Notes: generated by a model not told the origin, from the letters alone. Positions 8,750-17,868 are shown, numbered from the stretch's first letter. The stretch: 64,000 bases of DNA from an uncultured Clostridia bacterium (GCA_934476075.1 CAKSNH010000002.1:204816-268815); one strand, 5' to 3'. Numbers and translations: made by a program.

Positions 8750-9763
8750 TTGCTTTTTGATGATAATGAAAGAATAGTGACAGGCGATTACATAGAAGGC
8801 GAGGACGAGGATATTGAAATCGGACTTCGGCCGAGAAGTCTGTCGGAATATATAGGACAGGCAAAAGCAAAGGAAAATTTACAGATTTATATAAAAGCGG
8901 CTCTTGACAGACGTGAACCGCTTGACCATGTATTGCTTTACGGACCGCCGGGACTCGGCAAAACAACGCTTGCGGGCATTATTGCAAATGAGATGGGCGT
9001 GAATATAAGAATTACAAGCGGACCGGCTATTGAAAAGGCGGGGGATTTGGCGGCAATTCTGACGAATTTGTCACAGCATGATATATTGTTTATAGATGAG
9101 ATACACAGACTTAGCCGAAGTGTGGAGGAAATTTTGTATCCGGCAATGGAGGATTATGCACTGGATATAATTATAGGAAAAGGGCCGGCGGCGAAGTCTA
9201 TTCGGCTTGACTTGCCGAAGTTTACGCTTATCGGTGCAACGACAAGAGCGGGACTTTTGACCGCACCGCTGCGTGACCGTTTCGGCGTGATAAGCAGATT
9301 GGAGCTTTATGAAACGGAAGAACTTATGGACATTGTAACACGTTCGGCAAATATCCTTGGGGTGGATATTCAGTCAGACGGAGCGAGGGAAATTGCGTGC
9401 CGTTCAAGAGGAACACCGCGTATAGCCAATCGTCTGTTAAAACGTGTGCGTGATTTTGCACAGGTTAAGTATGACGGGGTTATAACAAAAGAGGTAGCCG
9501 ATGATGCACTTTGTCATATGGAGATTGACAAAAAGGGACTTGATATTATCGACAGCCGTATGATAAAGGCGATGATAAATAATTTTGGGGGCGGCCCTGT
9601 CGGACTTGATACATTGGCGGCGACTATCGGCGAAGAATCGAATACTATTGAGGATGTCTACGAACCATATTTGTTACGGCTTGGATTTATTGCCCGTACA
9701 CCGAGGGGCAGAATTGTCACAAAGACGGCATATGACCATTTTAATATACCGTATGGCGAGTAG
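8750..9763 (+). CDS. ruvB: Holliday junction branch-migration helicase RuvB
   Basis: A 337-residue AAA+ motor that drives branch migration with RuvA. It shows Walker A GPPGLGKTT (about 65-73), Walker B LFIDEIHRLS, sensor segment IGATTRAG and the C-terminal winged-helix domain (IGEESNTIEDVYEPYLLRLG). The start is TTG 8750, 7 bases after an aaggaagg site; no better ATG is present and the first residues already match the family lead-in (LRPRSLSEYIGQ at about 27-38). It is in an operon with ruvA. Confidence 0.97.
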   Translation: MLFDDNERIVTGDYIEGEDEDIEIGLRPRSLSEYIGQAKAKENLQIYIKAALDRREPLDHVLLYGPPGLGKTTLAGIIANEMGVNIRITSGPAIEKAGDLAAILTNLSQHDILFIDEIHRLSRSVEEILYPAMEDYALDIIIGKGPAAKSIRLDLPKFTLIGATTRAGLLTAPLRDRFGVISRLELYETEELMDIVTRSANILGVDIQSDGAREIACRSRGTPRIANRLLKRVRDFAQVKYDGVITKEVADDALCHMEIDKKGLDIIDSRMIKAMINNFGGGPVGLDTLAATIGEESNTIEDVYEPYLLRLGFIARTPRGRIVTKTAYDHFNIPYGE

Positions 9764-9794
9764 CTTTCATGTGGGAAAGGAAGGATATTGATAC

Positions 9795-11264
9795 ATGAAA
9801 AGATTATTGATGCTTATGATTATGCTGTTTGCGATAATCATTCCGACGGCAGCACACGCAGAAACACTGAAATTGCAGTATGACGGCGGAGTGCATGACT
9901 ATAATGATGAACAGTACACACTTATTGTTAAAGACCGGACACTTCAAGTGCCGCTGCCGCCGATACTTTTTAATGACAGAGCGTTAGTGCCTATCAGAGA
10001 GGTTTTTGAGGCTTTGGGAGCAACGGTCGACTATGACAGTGCGACACAGGGAATTACGGTGCAGTCGAGCGATGTTACGGTGAAATTGCAGATTAACAGC
10101 AATGACGCATATGTAAACGGCAAGAAAGTGAGTATTCCGGACGGGGTTGTGCCGAAGCTTATCGGCAGAGTGGGCGAGAGTGCGAAAACTATGGTTCCGG
10201 TGAGATTTATTTCCGAAAGCATAGGCTTGAATGTTGAGTTTGACGGCAATAACGGTGCAATACGCATTGCGTCGTCACCGGCTCCGGCACCGGCTGTAAA
10301 TCCGAATATCAAATCGGTTGAATTTGTGGATAAGGACTGGGGTGTGGTTATAACGGTCGAGGCGGATAAAAGTTTGAGTGATTATCAAGTGTTCACGATG
10401 ACCGACCCGTTTAAGATTGTTTTGGATATAAAGAATGCAAGTGTAGCAAATGTATCATCAACATACAATTACGGAAAGAAGTACATTGAACGTGTGCGTT
10501 TGGGTCAGCATGAGGCAAGTTCGAGAATTGTTATTGATATGAAAGAAAAACGTGATTTCTATATCACGACAGACGGCAATTATCTGTGGATTAATATTAC
10601 CACAAATGCAGAACCGTCGGCACAGCAGCCGAATACAAATGTACCTAACAACGGAAAGCTGGTTGTGCTTGATGCGGGACATGGCGGTGATGACGGCGGT
10701 ACACACGGTGTGACGTCTGACGGAACAACGTATTATGAAAAAGATGTGGCATTGCAGATTGAATTATATGTAAAGGAAATATTGCAGCAAAACGGAATTA
10801 ATGTGCTGGCAACCAAGGAAAGCGATGTATTTATCGAGCTTGCTGATAGAGCGGGCATAGCAAATGCGAACAATGCGGCACTGTTTGTAAGTATACATTT
10901 GAATTCAAGCGAGACAGCGGCGGCAAGCGGAACGGAAGTGCTGTATACTGCGTCGAATAACGGGGATAGTTACGGCATAACAAGTCAGCAGCTGGCAACA
11001 AATATAGATAAGGAACTTATAGCCGCAATAGGCACAAGAAACAGGGGTGTAAAGCAGCAGAATTTGTCTGTTTGCCGTAACAGTGTAATGCCTGCCGCAT
11101 TGGTTGAGGTTGGATTTATGTCAAATACGGCGGAAATGGATAATCTGGCAAATCCCGATTTCCAATACAAAGCCGCACAAGGTATAGCACGGGGAATTAT
11201 GAAGTCGCTTGAAAGCGTGACAATGCCTCAGCAGCCAAGCGGAATAGAATATATGACAGACTGA
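9795..11264 (+). CDS. Secreted N-acetylmuramoyl-L-alanine amidase with copper amine oxidase-like and AMIN domains
   Basis: A 489-residue cell-wall hydrolase. Residues 1-22 form a signal peptide ending AHA. A copper amine oxidase N-terminal-like repeat covers about 40-160 (RALVPIREVFEALGATV, then MVPVRFISESIGL). An AMIN domain covers about 172-272, which targets such enzymes to peptidoglycan. An Amidase_3 catalytic domain covers about 288-480. Zinc ligands are visible as H296 (DAGHGG), E315 and H368 (SIHLNSS). It should cut the bond between MurNAc and the stem peptide outside the cell. It lies 31 bases after ruvB and 20 before queA. Confidence 0.93.
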   Translation: MKRLLMLMIMLFAIIIPTAAHAETLKLQYDGGVHDYNDEQYTLIVKDRTLQVPLPPILFNDRALVPIREVFEALGATVDYDSATQGITVQSSDVTVKLQINSNDAYVNGKKVSIPDGVVPKLIGRVGESAKTMVPVRFISESIGLNVEFDGNNGAIRIASSPAPAPAVNPNIKSVEFVDKDWGVVITVEADKSLSDYQVFTMTDPFKIVLDIKNASVANVSSTYNYGKKYIERVRLGQHEASSRIVIDMKEKRDFYITTDGNYLWINITTNAEPSAQQPNTNVPNNGKLVVLDAGHGGDDGGTHGVTSDGTTYYEKDVALQIELYVKEILQQNGINVLATKESDVFIELADRAGIANANNAALFVSIHLNSSETAAASGTEVLYTASNNGDSYGITSQQLATNIDKELIAAIGTRNRGVKQQNLSVCRNSVMPAALVEVGFMSNTAEMDNLANPDFQYKAAQGIARGIMKSLESVTMPQQPSGIEYMTD

Positions 11265-11284
11265 TATATAAGGAAGAATTAAAA

Positions 11285-12310
11285 ATGCAGAGAACAGATT
11301 TTTATTATGATTTACCGCAGGAACTTATAGCACAAGAACCGCTTAAAGACAGAAGTTCATCAAGACTGATGCTTTTGGATAAGAACACGGGCGGGATTGA
11401 ACATAAGCATTTTTATGATATTGCGGACTATCTTAACGAGGGCGATACATTAATATTGAATGATACCAAGGTTATACCGGCACGTTTGTACGGACATAAA
11501 GAGGGTACGGGCGGTGCGATTGAATTTTTGCTTTTGCATAAGCATAAATTGGACGAATGGGAAGTAATATTAAAGCCCGGCAGAAAAGCAAAGATTGGTG
11601 CTAGATTTGTTTTCGGAAACGGTGAATTGACGGCGGAGATTTTGGATATTGTCAATGACGGAAACAGAATAGTAAAGTTTTATTATGACGGTGTGTTTGA
11701 GGACGTATTGGACAGATTGGGCGAAATGCCGCTGCCGCACTACATCACACACAAGCTTGAAGATAAAGACCGTTATCAGACGGTTTATGCAAAATATTCG
11801 GGTTCGGCAGCCGCACCTACTGCGGGATTGCATTTTACACCCGAATTATTGGAAAAGATAAAACAAAAGGGTGTTAATATAGGCTATGTGACGCTGCACG
11901 TCGGATTGGGCACATTCAGACCTGTAAAAGCGGACGATATATTAGACCACAAAATGCACTCGGAATTTTATATATTGCCGGAGGAAACGGCGAAATTGGT
12001 GAATGAAACGAAGAAAAACGGCAAGAGGGTTATTTCTGTCGGAACTACCGCCACTCGTGTGCTTGAAACGGTGGGCAGAAAGAATAAGGAACTGACCGCC
12101 GATACGGGCTGGACAAATATATTTATTTATCCGGGCTGTGAGTTTACCACGATAGATGCGTTGATTACCAATTTCCATTTGCCCGAATCGACATTGATTA
12201 TGCTTGTGAGTGCGTTGGCGGGCAGAGAAAATGTATTGAACGCATACAGGGTTGCTGTGGAAGAAAAATATAGATTTTTCAGTTTCGGCGATGCAATGTT
12301 TATACGTTGA
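11285..12310 (+). CDS. queA: S-adenosylmethionine:tRNA ribosyltransferase-isomerase
   Basis: A 341-residue QueA, which moves the ribosyl group of SAM to 7-aminomethyl-7-deazaguanine in tRNA to make epoxyqueuosine. Family segments include FYYDLPQELIAQEP at the start, LNDTKVIPARLYG, SAAAPTAGLHFTPELL and FHLPESTLIMLVSA. An AAGGAAG site precedes ATG 11285. The next queuosine gene, tgt, lies 680 bases downstream, separated by a toxin-antitoxin pair. The preQ1 synthesis genes are not in this window. Confidence 0.97.
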   Translation: MQRTDFYYDLPQELIAQEPLKDRSSSRLMLLDKNTGGIEHKHFYDIADYLNEGDTLILNDTKVIPARLYGHKEGTGGAIEFLLLHKHKLDEWEVILKPGRKAKIGARFVFGNGELTAEILDIVNDGNRIVKFYYDGVFEDVLDRLGEMPLPHYITHKLEDKDRYQTVYAKYSGSAAAPTAGLHFTPELLEKIKQKGVNIGYVTLHVGLGTFRPVKADDILDHKMHSEFYILPEETAKLVNETKKNGKRVISVGTTATRVLETVGRKNKELTADTGWTNIFIYPGCEFTTIDALITNFHLPESTLIMLVSALAGRENVLNAYRVAVEEKYRFFSFGDAMFIR

Positions 12311-12317
12311 GAATTTA

Positions 12318-12356
12318 ACATAATGTACGCATATTATGTTGACAAATTCACATAAT
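12318..12356 (+). promoter_or_regulatory. Operator of the DinJ/YafQ-type module
   Basis: An inverted repeat has arms acataat (12318-12324) and attatgt (12333-12339), and a third copy of acataat lies at 12350-12356. The first repeat touches the -35 and the third half-site lies in the promoter spacer, as expected for autorepression by the antitoxin or the complex. Confidence 0.7.
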
Positions 12357-12367
12357 AAACATATAAT
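12339..12367 (+). promoter_or_regulatory. Consensus sigma-A promoter of the toxin-antitoxin module
   Basis: A perfect -35 TTGACA (12339-12344), 17-base spacer and perfect -10 TATAAT (12362-12367) lie just before the antitoxin gene. Confidence 0.85.
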
Positions 12368-12389
12368 ATGAGTGAGGAGGGTGATAATT

Positions 12390-12671
12390 ATGGCAAAAGT
12401 ATCTACGAATGTCAGCATTGACAGGGAAACAAAGCAGAAAGCACAGGTTTTATTGGAAGAGTTCGGAATGGATTTATCCACCGCTGTAAACATTTTCTTA
12501 AAGCAGATGGTTTATGAGGGAGCATTCCCGTTTGCCATAGTGAGAGAAACTCCGAATACAGACACTGTTGCAGCTATAAAAGAGATAGAGGAGTTTAAAA
12601 AACATCCGGAAATGTTTAAAAAGTATTCGTCTTTTTCGGAATTGCTTAAAGAGGTAGAGTCCGATGCTTGA
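12390..12671 (+). CDS. RelB/DinJ-family antitoxin
   Basis: A 93-residue antitoxin. The N-terminal ribbon-helix-helix part (KVSTNVSIDRETKQKAQVLL, then FGMDLSTAVNIFLKQMV) is typical of DinJ and should bind the operator upstream. The C-terminal part (about 55-93) should wrap the toxin. ATG 12390 is chosen because a gaggaggg site lies 7 bases upstream; an in-frame GTG at 12372 overlaps that site. Its last 8 bases overlap the toxin gene, a usual sign of translational coupling. It is likely autoregulated. Confidence 0.93.
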   Translation: MAKVSTNVSIDRETKQKAQVLLEEFGMDLSTAVNIFLKQMVYEGAFPFAIVRETPNTDTVAAIKEIEEFKKHPEMFKKYSSFSELLKEVESDA

Positions 12672-12936
12672 TATAGTTGTATCAAACAGGTTTAAAAAAG
12701 ATTTGAAACTGGCTATACGCCGAGGATACAGAATGGATTTGATGGAGGAAGTTGTTAATACGCTTGCGGCAAATGAAAAGCTTGCTCCGAAATACAAAGA
12801 CCATGAGTTGACAGGGAATTATAAAGGACTTCGGGAATGTCATATAACTCCCGATTGGCTGTTGGTCTATCAGATTATAGACGATGAACTTGTTTTGTAT
12901 TTGGCAAGAACAGGTACACACAGCGATTTGTTTTAA
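12664..12936 (+). CDS. YafQ-family mRNA interferase toxin
   Basis: A 90-residue RelE-superfamily toxin, predicted to cut mRNA in the ribosome. All key positions of the YafQ active site can be matched: H47, H60, D64, W65, R82 and H86, plus the C-terminal F90 (segments DHELTGNYKGLRECH and RTGTHSDLF). Nothing suggests inactivation. It overlaps the antitoxin by 8 bases and ends 53 bases before tgt, so the module sits inside a queA-tgt pair. Confidence 0.93.
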   Translation: MLDIVVSNRFKKDLKLAIRRGYRMDLMEEVVNTLAANEKLAPKYKDHELTGNYKGLRECHITPDWLLVYQIIDDELVLYLARTGTHSDLF

Positions 12937-12989
12937 AAATAAAATGTGGTTTGAAAAAGGGAATATCAAATGATTATGAGGTATTGTTA

Positions 12990-14120
12990 ATGTTTAAATT
13001 ATTACACCGGGAAGGTTTGGCAAGACGAGGAGAATTTCATACCGTGCACGGCGTGATACAGACTCCCGTTTTTATGAATGTAGGTACTGCCGCAGCGATA
13101 AAAGGTGCGGTATCAACTATGGATTTGAAGAATATTAAATGTCAGGTGGAGCTTTCAAATACTTATCATCTGCACCTAAGACCGGGTGACAAGGTTATAA
13201 AGCAGCTTGGCGGTCTGCACAAATTTATGAATTGGGACAGACCGATTTTGACGGACAGCGGCGGTTTTCAGGTATTTTCGCTTGCGTCGCTCAGAAAAAT
13301 TACCGAGGAAGGCGTTAATTTCAATTCGCATATTGACGGCAGAAAGATATTCATGGGGCCGGAAGAAAGTATGCAGATACAGTCAAATCTTGCGTCTACG
13401 ATTGCAATGGCATTTGACGAGTGCATAGAAAATCCCGCACCGTATGATTATGTGAAAAAGTCATGCGACAGAACATACCGCTGGCTTGAAAGATGCAAGG
13501 CGGAAATGAACAGACTTAATTCGCTTGACGATACAATAAATAAAAATCAAATGCTGTTCGGCATAAATCAGGGCGGAACATATGACGATTTGCGTATACA
13601 GCATATGAAAGAAATTTCAAAATTGGATTTGCCGGGATATGCAGTCGGCGGATTGGCAGTCGGCGAGTCGCACGCAGAAATGTATCATATTCTGGACGTT
13701 GTATTGCCGCACGCTCCCGAAAATAAGCCGAGATATTTGATGGGTGTGGGTACACCGGCAAATATTATCGAGTCGGTGGCAAGGGGCATAGACTTTTTTG
13801 ACTGCGTAATTGCAAGCAGAAACGCACGTCATGCAAATTTGTATACTATGAACGGTACTATGAATTTGATGAATGCAAAGTATGAAACGGATACCGCACC
13901 TATTGAGGAAGGCTGTCAGTGTGAGGCTTGCAGACATTATTCGAGAGCGTATATAAGACATCTGTTCAAAGCGAAAGAGATGCTTGGTATGCGTCTTGCT
14001 GTAATGCATAATTTATATTTCTATAATAATTTGATGGAACAGATACGCACTGCGATTGAAGAAGACAGATTTCAGAAATTCAGAGAAGAAAATGTCGAAA
14101 AATTGGCAAAACGTATATAA
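12990..14120 (+). CDS. tgt: tRNA-guanine(34) transglycosylase
   Basis: A 376-residue Tgt that swaps guanine 34 of GUN-anticodon tRNAs for preQ1. Seen are the nucleophile region (GIDFFDCVIASRNARHAN), the substrate pocket DSGGFQVFSLA, GGLAVGE, and the zinc site CQCEAC with a following histidine (about 308-340). The start is ATG 12990, 8 bases after a gagg site; earlier in-frame starts lack a site and add residues unlike the family. It is probably transcribed by readthrough from queA through the toxin-antitoxin genes or from the module's promoter. Confidence 0.97.
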   Translation: MFKLLHREGLARRGEFHTVHGVIQTPVFMNVGTAAAIKGAVSTMDLKNIKCQVELSNTYHLHLRPGDKVIKQLGGLHKFMNWDRPILTDSGGFQVFSLASLRKITEEGVNFNSHIDGRKIFMGPEESMQIQSNLASTIAMAFDECIENPAPYDYVKKSCDRTYRWLERCKAEMNRLNSLDDTINKNQMLFGINQGGTYDDLRIQHMKEISKLDLPGYAVGGLAVGESHAEMYHILDVVLPHAPENKPRYLMGVGTPANIIESVARGIDFFDCVIASRNARHANLYTMNGTMNLMNAKYETDTAPIEEGCQCEACRHYSRAYIRHLFKAKEMLGMRLAVMHNLYFYNNLMEQIRTAIEEDRFQKFREENVEKLAKRI

Positions 14121-14124
14121 TGAT

Positions 14125-14163
14125 AAAGCGATTTTTGCAGTTGATATTGCGAAAATCGCTTTT
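14125..14163 (+). terminator. Possible terminator after tgt
   Basis: The arms at 14125-14138 and 14149-14162 (aaagcgatttttgc with gcgaaaatcgcttt) pair with one U-G position. The T-run is short (ttt), so it may be weak. Confidence 0.5.
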
Positions 14164-14207
14164 GTGGGATTTAAAGAAACGATTGCAGAAAGGATAAATA
14201 AATCGGT

Positions 14208-15029
14208 ATGGGAAAGTTTGATGGAATTTTGTTGTGCAGCGACTTGGACGATACACTTTTAACAACGGATAAGCATATTTCCGATGATAACAAGCGAATG
14301 ATTGAATATTTTAAAAAAGAGGGCGGAAAGTTTACCTTTGCAACGGGACGTATTCCGCACGGTGCAAAGCTGATGCTTAAATATATAGAGCCTAATGCTC
14401 CGATGGTATGCTTTAACGGAGCGGGGATATTTGACCACAGGACAGATGAACTTTTGTGGCGTATGGCACTTGATGATGATGCGGTAAAGGTTATGGAATT
14501 TGTCGATAAGAATTTTCCGTATTCGGGATTGGAAGTGTGCACGGAGAAAGAATTGTATTTCTGCAAGGTAAATATGATTGTCGAAGTGCATAAAAAGCAT
14601 GAGGACTTGGCGGATTTGTATGCCGACTACCATGATGTGCCGAAACCGTGGATAAAAGCGTTGTTTATGCAGGAAACATACCAAATCGACGAAGTGAGAA
14701 ACGGTTTGCAGAATTCGGAATTTACCGAAAAATTTGATTTTATACAAAGCAGTCCGCAGTATTACGAGCTGCTGCCGAAAAATGCGAGCAAGGGCAACGC
14801 ACTTGTAAAATTGGCGGAGATTTTGGAAGTGCCGATAAACAGAGTTATTGCGATAGGTGACAACGAAAATGATATTTCAATGATAAAGTCGGCGGGAACG
14901 GGTATAGCGGTGGCAAATGCGATAGAACCGCTCAAAGACGCTGCGGATTTTATTACGGTTGATAATAATTCAAGTGCTGTTGCGGCGGTTATTAATATGC
15001 TTGACAGCGGTGAATTGAAATTGGATTGA
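14208..15029 (+). CDS. Cof-type HAD hydrolase
   Basis: A 273-residue haloacid dehalogenase phosphatase of the Cof/IIB group, usually acting on sugar phosphates, flavin mononucleotide or pyridoxal phosphate. The nucleophile motif is DLDDTLL (D12 and D14), motif II is ATGR (about 46-49), and motifs III/IV are KGNALVKL and GDNENDISM. The cap domain lies between about 85 and 185. ATG 14208 has an AAAGGA site rather far (about 12 bases) upstream. The substrate cannot be predicted. Confidence 0.92.
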   Translation: MGKFDGILLCSDLDDTLLTTDKHISDDNKRMIEYFKKEGGKFTFATGRIPHGAKLMLKYIEPNAPMVCFNGAGIFDHRTDELLWRMALDDDAVKVMEFVDKNFPYSGLEVCTEKELYFCKVNMIVEVHKKHEDLADLYADYHDVPKPWIKALFMQETYQIDEVRNGLQNSEFTEKFDFIQSSPQYYELLPKNASKGNALVKLAEILEVPINRVIAIGDNENDISMIKSAGTGIAVANAIEPLKDAADFITVDNNSSAVAAVINMLDSGELKLD

Positions 15030-15105
15030 ATTAATGCCGAAAAATATATTATTTGACAGTTACATTTTTTCTGTAAAAAGATAGAATTTTGTAGGTAAAT
15101 TTTGC

Positions 15106-15134
15106 TTTACAATATGACTAAAAAATAATATAAT
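15106..15134 (+). promoter_or_regulatory. Sigma-A promoter of the site-2 protease/scpAB operon
   Basis: TTTACA (15106-15111), a 17-base spacer and a perfect TATAAT (15129-15134) lie about 30 bases before the start codon at 15167. Confidence 0.8.
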
Positions 15135-15166
15135 TATATAGACTAATTTTATTGAGGAGAATTATT

Positions 15167-15829
15167 ATGTTATTTAGAGGAATGAGTCTGACAGATATAA
15201 TTTTGTTTATTCCGGTTATATTATTTGCACTGACGGGACATGAATTTGCACATGGATTTGTTTCGTATAAATTGGGTGACCCTACACCGAAATATGAAGG
15301 CAGACTATCGTTAAATCCGTTTGCACATTTGGATTTGGTCGGTACATTATTGATGCTGTTTACGGGATTTGGCTGGGCAAAACCTGTGGCAATAAATCCG
15401 ATGTACTACAAAAACCGCAAATGGGGCACGGTAATCGTGGCATTTGCAGGCCCTTTGGCAAATTTTATAATGGCATTCATAGCTATTTTTATCTATTATA
15501 TGATATATTTGATAGAAATAAAAACAGGTATACAGGGCACTGTAATAGATTTGTTGCAAAAATGGTTCAGGTTGTTTGCAATGTCGAATATATCGCTTAT
15601 GGTGTTTAATTTGATACCTATACCACCGCTTGACGGTTCAAGAATACTTAGCCTGTTTTTGAGCGAGGAAACATATTACAAAATAAGCCAATATGAAAGA
15701 TATTCGATTATATTGATATTTATACTGTCGTTTTCGGGCGTGTTGAGCAGGATTTTGGGTATCGGTATAAATGCGGTTTTGTCACTGATGAATACTATAT
15801 TCAGCTTGATATTCGGATTGTTTATATAA
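15167..15829 (+). CDS. Site-2 protease family membrane metalloprotease (M50)
   Basis: A 220-residue intramembrane zinc protease. The HEFAH motif is at residues 25-29 in the first membrane helix; the second conserved motif IPPLDG supplies the third ligand, in a later helix. About five membrane segments can be seen. The GPLANFIMAF stretch is typical of this short group, which lacks a PDZ domain. ATG 15167 follows a gaggaga site by 6 bases; TTG 15152 overlaps it. It opens the scpA-scpB operon, a common order in Clostridia. The substrate is unknown. Confidence 0.92.
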   Translation: MLFRGMSLTDIILFIPVILFALTGHEFAHGFVSYKLGDPTPKYEGRLSLNPFAHLDLVGTLLMLFTGFGWAKPVAINPMYYKNRKWGTVIVAFAGPLANFIMAFIAIFIYYMIYLIEIKTGIQGTVIDLLQKWFRLFAMSNISLMVFNLIPIPPLDGSRILSLFLSEETYYKISQYERYSIILIFILSFSGVLSRILGIGINAVLSLMNTIFSLIFGLFI

Positions 15830-15840
15830 GGTGATTTTCA

Positions 15841-16557
15841 ATGGAACAGATGTTGTATAAATTGGAGAATTTTGAAGGACCTTTGGACTTGCTTCTGCAT
15901 TTGATTTCAAAAAACAAGGTCAGTATATATGATATTCCGATTTGTGAAATTACAGACCAATATTTAGAGGCAATTATAGATATTGACGAGATAGAGCTTG
16001 AATATACGAGCGAATTTCTGCTTATGGCGGCACAGCTTTTGTATATAAAATCGAAAATGCTGTTGCCAAAACCCGAAGTCGAGGAGGAGGAAGACCCGAG
16101 AGAAGAACTGGCAAGGCTTTTGGAGGAGTATCAAAAGTTTAAACGGGCGGCGGAGGAACTTAGAAAAAATGAATTTTGGTCGCAGTATATGGTGTTTCGG
16201 CAAGCGGAAAATATTAAATTTCCGATACCGGAGTACAGCCGAAAGCACAGACCGAGTGAATTGGTATCTGCATTAAAGGATATATCGGAGCGGAAGGAAC
16301 GTAAGTCGGCACCGCCGAAACGTTCGTTTTACGGTATAGTGGGCAGAGAAAAGGTAGCGGTTGAAGATATGGTGGAAAAGGTTTGTAAAATTCTCGCCAA
16401 AATGAAAAGGGTGCGGTTTAAAAAAGTTTTCAAAAAAGAGGACTCCAAGCCTGAAAAAATTGCCACTTTTTTGGCTATACTTGAAATGATAAAGCTCAAT
16501 AAAATTTCCGCCGATTACGATTCCGAAACAGAGGATTTTATAATTACAGGAAGATAG
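15841..16557 (+). CDS. scpA: Segregation and condensation protein A
   Basis: A 238-residue kleisin that bridges the SMC dimer in the chromosome-organising complex. The N-terminal part YKLENFEGPLDLLLHLI binds the SMC neck; the charged middle (EVEEEEDPREELARLLEEY) links to ScpB; the C-terminal winged helix (TFLAILEMIKLNKI) binds the SMC head. Length is normal for Clostridia. It starts 12 bases after the protease gene and is followed by scpB after 12 bases. Confidence 0.97.
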   Translation: MEQMLYKLENFEGPLDLLLHLISKNKVSIYDIPICEITDQYLEAIIDIDEIELEYTSEFLLMAAQLLYIKSKMLLPKPEVEEEEDPREELARLLEEYQKFKRAAEELRKNEFWSQYMVFRQAENIKFPIPEYSRKHRPSELVSALKDISERKERKSAPPKRSFYGIVGREKVAVEDMVEKVCKILAKMKRVRFKKVFKKEDSKPEKIATFLAILEMIKLNKISADYDSETEDFIITGR

Positions 16558-16569
16558 AGGTAAGTTTAT

Positions 16570-17220
16570 ATGAAGGGCAAAGATTTAAAATATGTTATAG
16601 AAAGCATATTATTTGCTACGGGCGAGGCGGTAAAAAAAGAGAAACTGGCGGAAGTGCTCAGCGTTGGGGTAAATACCGTATGCGAGAAAGTGGAAGTGCT
16701 CCGCAGGGAATATGATGACGAAAACCGTGGGTTTATGATTATTGATGTTGACGGCGGCTATCAGATGTGCACACGTCCTACATATTTTATGTATATACAG
16801 GAGATGTTCGGCGAACGGCGTAAGCAGGCATTGTCTAATGCGGCGATGGAGTCATTGGCGATAATCGCATATAAACAGCCGGTGACAAGAACGATAATCG
16901 AAAATATCCGTGGTGTAAACAGTGACGGTGCGGTAAACCGTCTGTTGGAGCGTGGACTTATTGATGAGGCGGGCAGACTTGACGCACCGGGCAGACCGAT
17001 TTTGTACGGCACTACGCAGGTATTTCTGCGTTCGTTCGGATTGCAGACTTTAAACGATTTACCGCCGCTCGATACCAAGCTTAAAAAAGAATATGACGAG
17101 TTTGAACAGATAACAATAGACGATATTATTGACGAGGACGGCAACAAGATAGCGGTTTCGGATACGGCAGATACATCATCGGAAGATGAAAAGACGATAG
17201 CTGACGTTATAGAAAAATAA
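16570..17220 (+). CDS. scpB: Segregation and condensation protein B
   Basis: A 216-residue ScpB with two winged-helix domains; a dimer binds the middle of ScpA. The segments ESILFATGEAV, ALSNAAMESLAIIAYKQPVT, RGVNSDGAVNRLLERGLI and GRPILYGTT are diagnostic. After about residue 165 there is an acidic tail, as in many family members. It lies directly after scpA. Confidence 0.97.
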   Translation: MKGKDLKYVIESILFATGEAVKKEKLAEVLSVGVNTVCEKVEVLRREYDDENRGFMIIDVDGGYQMCTRPTYFMYIQEMFGERRKQALSNAAMESLAIIAYKQPVTRTIIENIRGVNSDGAVNRLLERGLIDEAGRLDAPGRPILYGTTQVFLRSFGLQTLNDLPPLDTKLKKEYDEFEQITIDDIIDEDGNKIAVSDTADTSSEDEKTIADVIEK

Positions 17221-17225
17221 ATGTA

Positions 17226-17840
17226 ATGGGGTGTAGTAAAGTGTTGTTTTTTAAAGTAATATTGTGTATAATATTATTGATTGTGACACTTTTGTATATT
17301 CCTTTTTATTTTGATGTGGAGTATGTAAAAAATGCGATTGAGAATAGGACAAGAGTTAAACTGAAAATTTTGTGGATAACGATTGTGCTTGTTCCGAAAA
17401 AAAAGCCGAAACACGCAAAAAAGGCAGAGAAAGAGGAAACAGCGTCCGAAAAGCCGAATGTGAAAGAATTGCTTAAAAATATGGATTTTAATTTGGGCAC
17501 GTTCGGCAAGATTAAAGCCGATATAGCGGACATTCTGAAATTTTTGTCACGAAAAGCCGTTAAGGTGAAAAATTTGGAGTTCGGATTGAATTTCGGGTTT
17601 GACGATGCACCTACAACGGGCATTACAACGGGTGTTTTCAATGCTTTGGCATATAACGGACTTGCATTTTTGCACAACAATATTACGATAAATAAATGGA
17701 AAATTGATATTAGTCCCGACTTCAACAAGGAACGTTTTGATATTGGGATAAAATGTATAGTAAGAATAAAAAGTGCACATATTATAATAGCACTTATCAA
17801 GTTATTAAAGATATTTTTTAAGATTAAGAAAATGAAATAG
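17226..17840 (+). CDS. DUF2953 domain protein
   Basis: A 204-residue protein of the DUF2953 (YtfI-like) group, function unknown. One N-terminal membrane helix (about 6-28) is followed by a lysine-rich segment (KKKPKHAKKAEKEE) and a soluble domain. In Bacillus the homologous gene sits next to ytfJ/gerW, as it does here, which supports the call. ATG 17226 has no clear ribosome site; GTG 17241, 9 bases after a tgggg stretch, is a good alternative start five codons later. It shares an operon with scpAB and gerW. Confidence 0.78.
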   Translation: MGCSKVLFFKVILCIILLIVTLLYIPFYFDVEYVKNAIENRTRVKLKILWITIVLVPKKKPKHAKKAEKEETASEKPNVKELLKNMDFNLGTFGKIKADIADILKFLSRKAVKVKNLEFGLNFGFDDAPTTGITTGVFNALAYNGLAFLHNNITINKWKIDISPDFNKERFDIGIKCIVRIKSAHIIIALIKLLKIFFKIKKMK

Positions 17841-17868
17841 ATAATTAAAAAGAAAGGGTTGAAAGGTT

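Noticed and set aside
14056..14262. A 68-codon frame bridging tgt and the Cof-type gene
   Set aside because: It overlaps the coding end of tgt and the start of the phosphatase in another frame and has no ribosome site.
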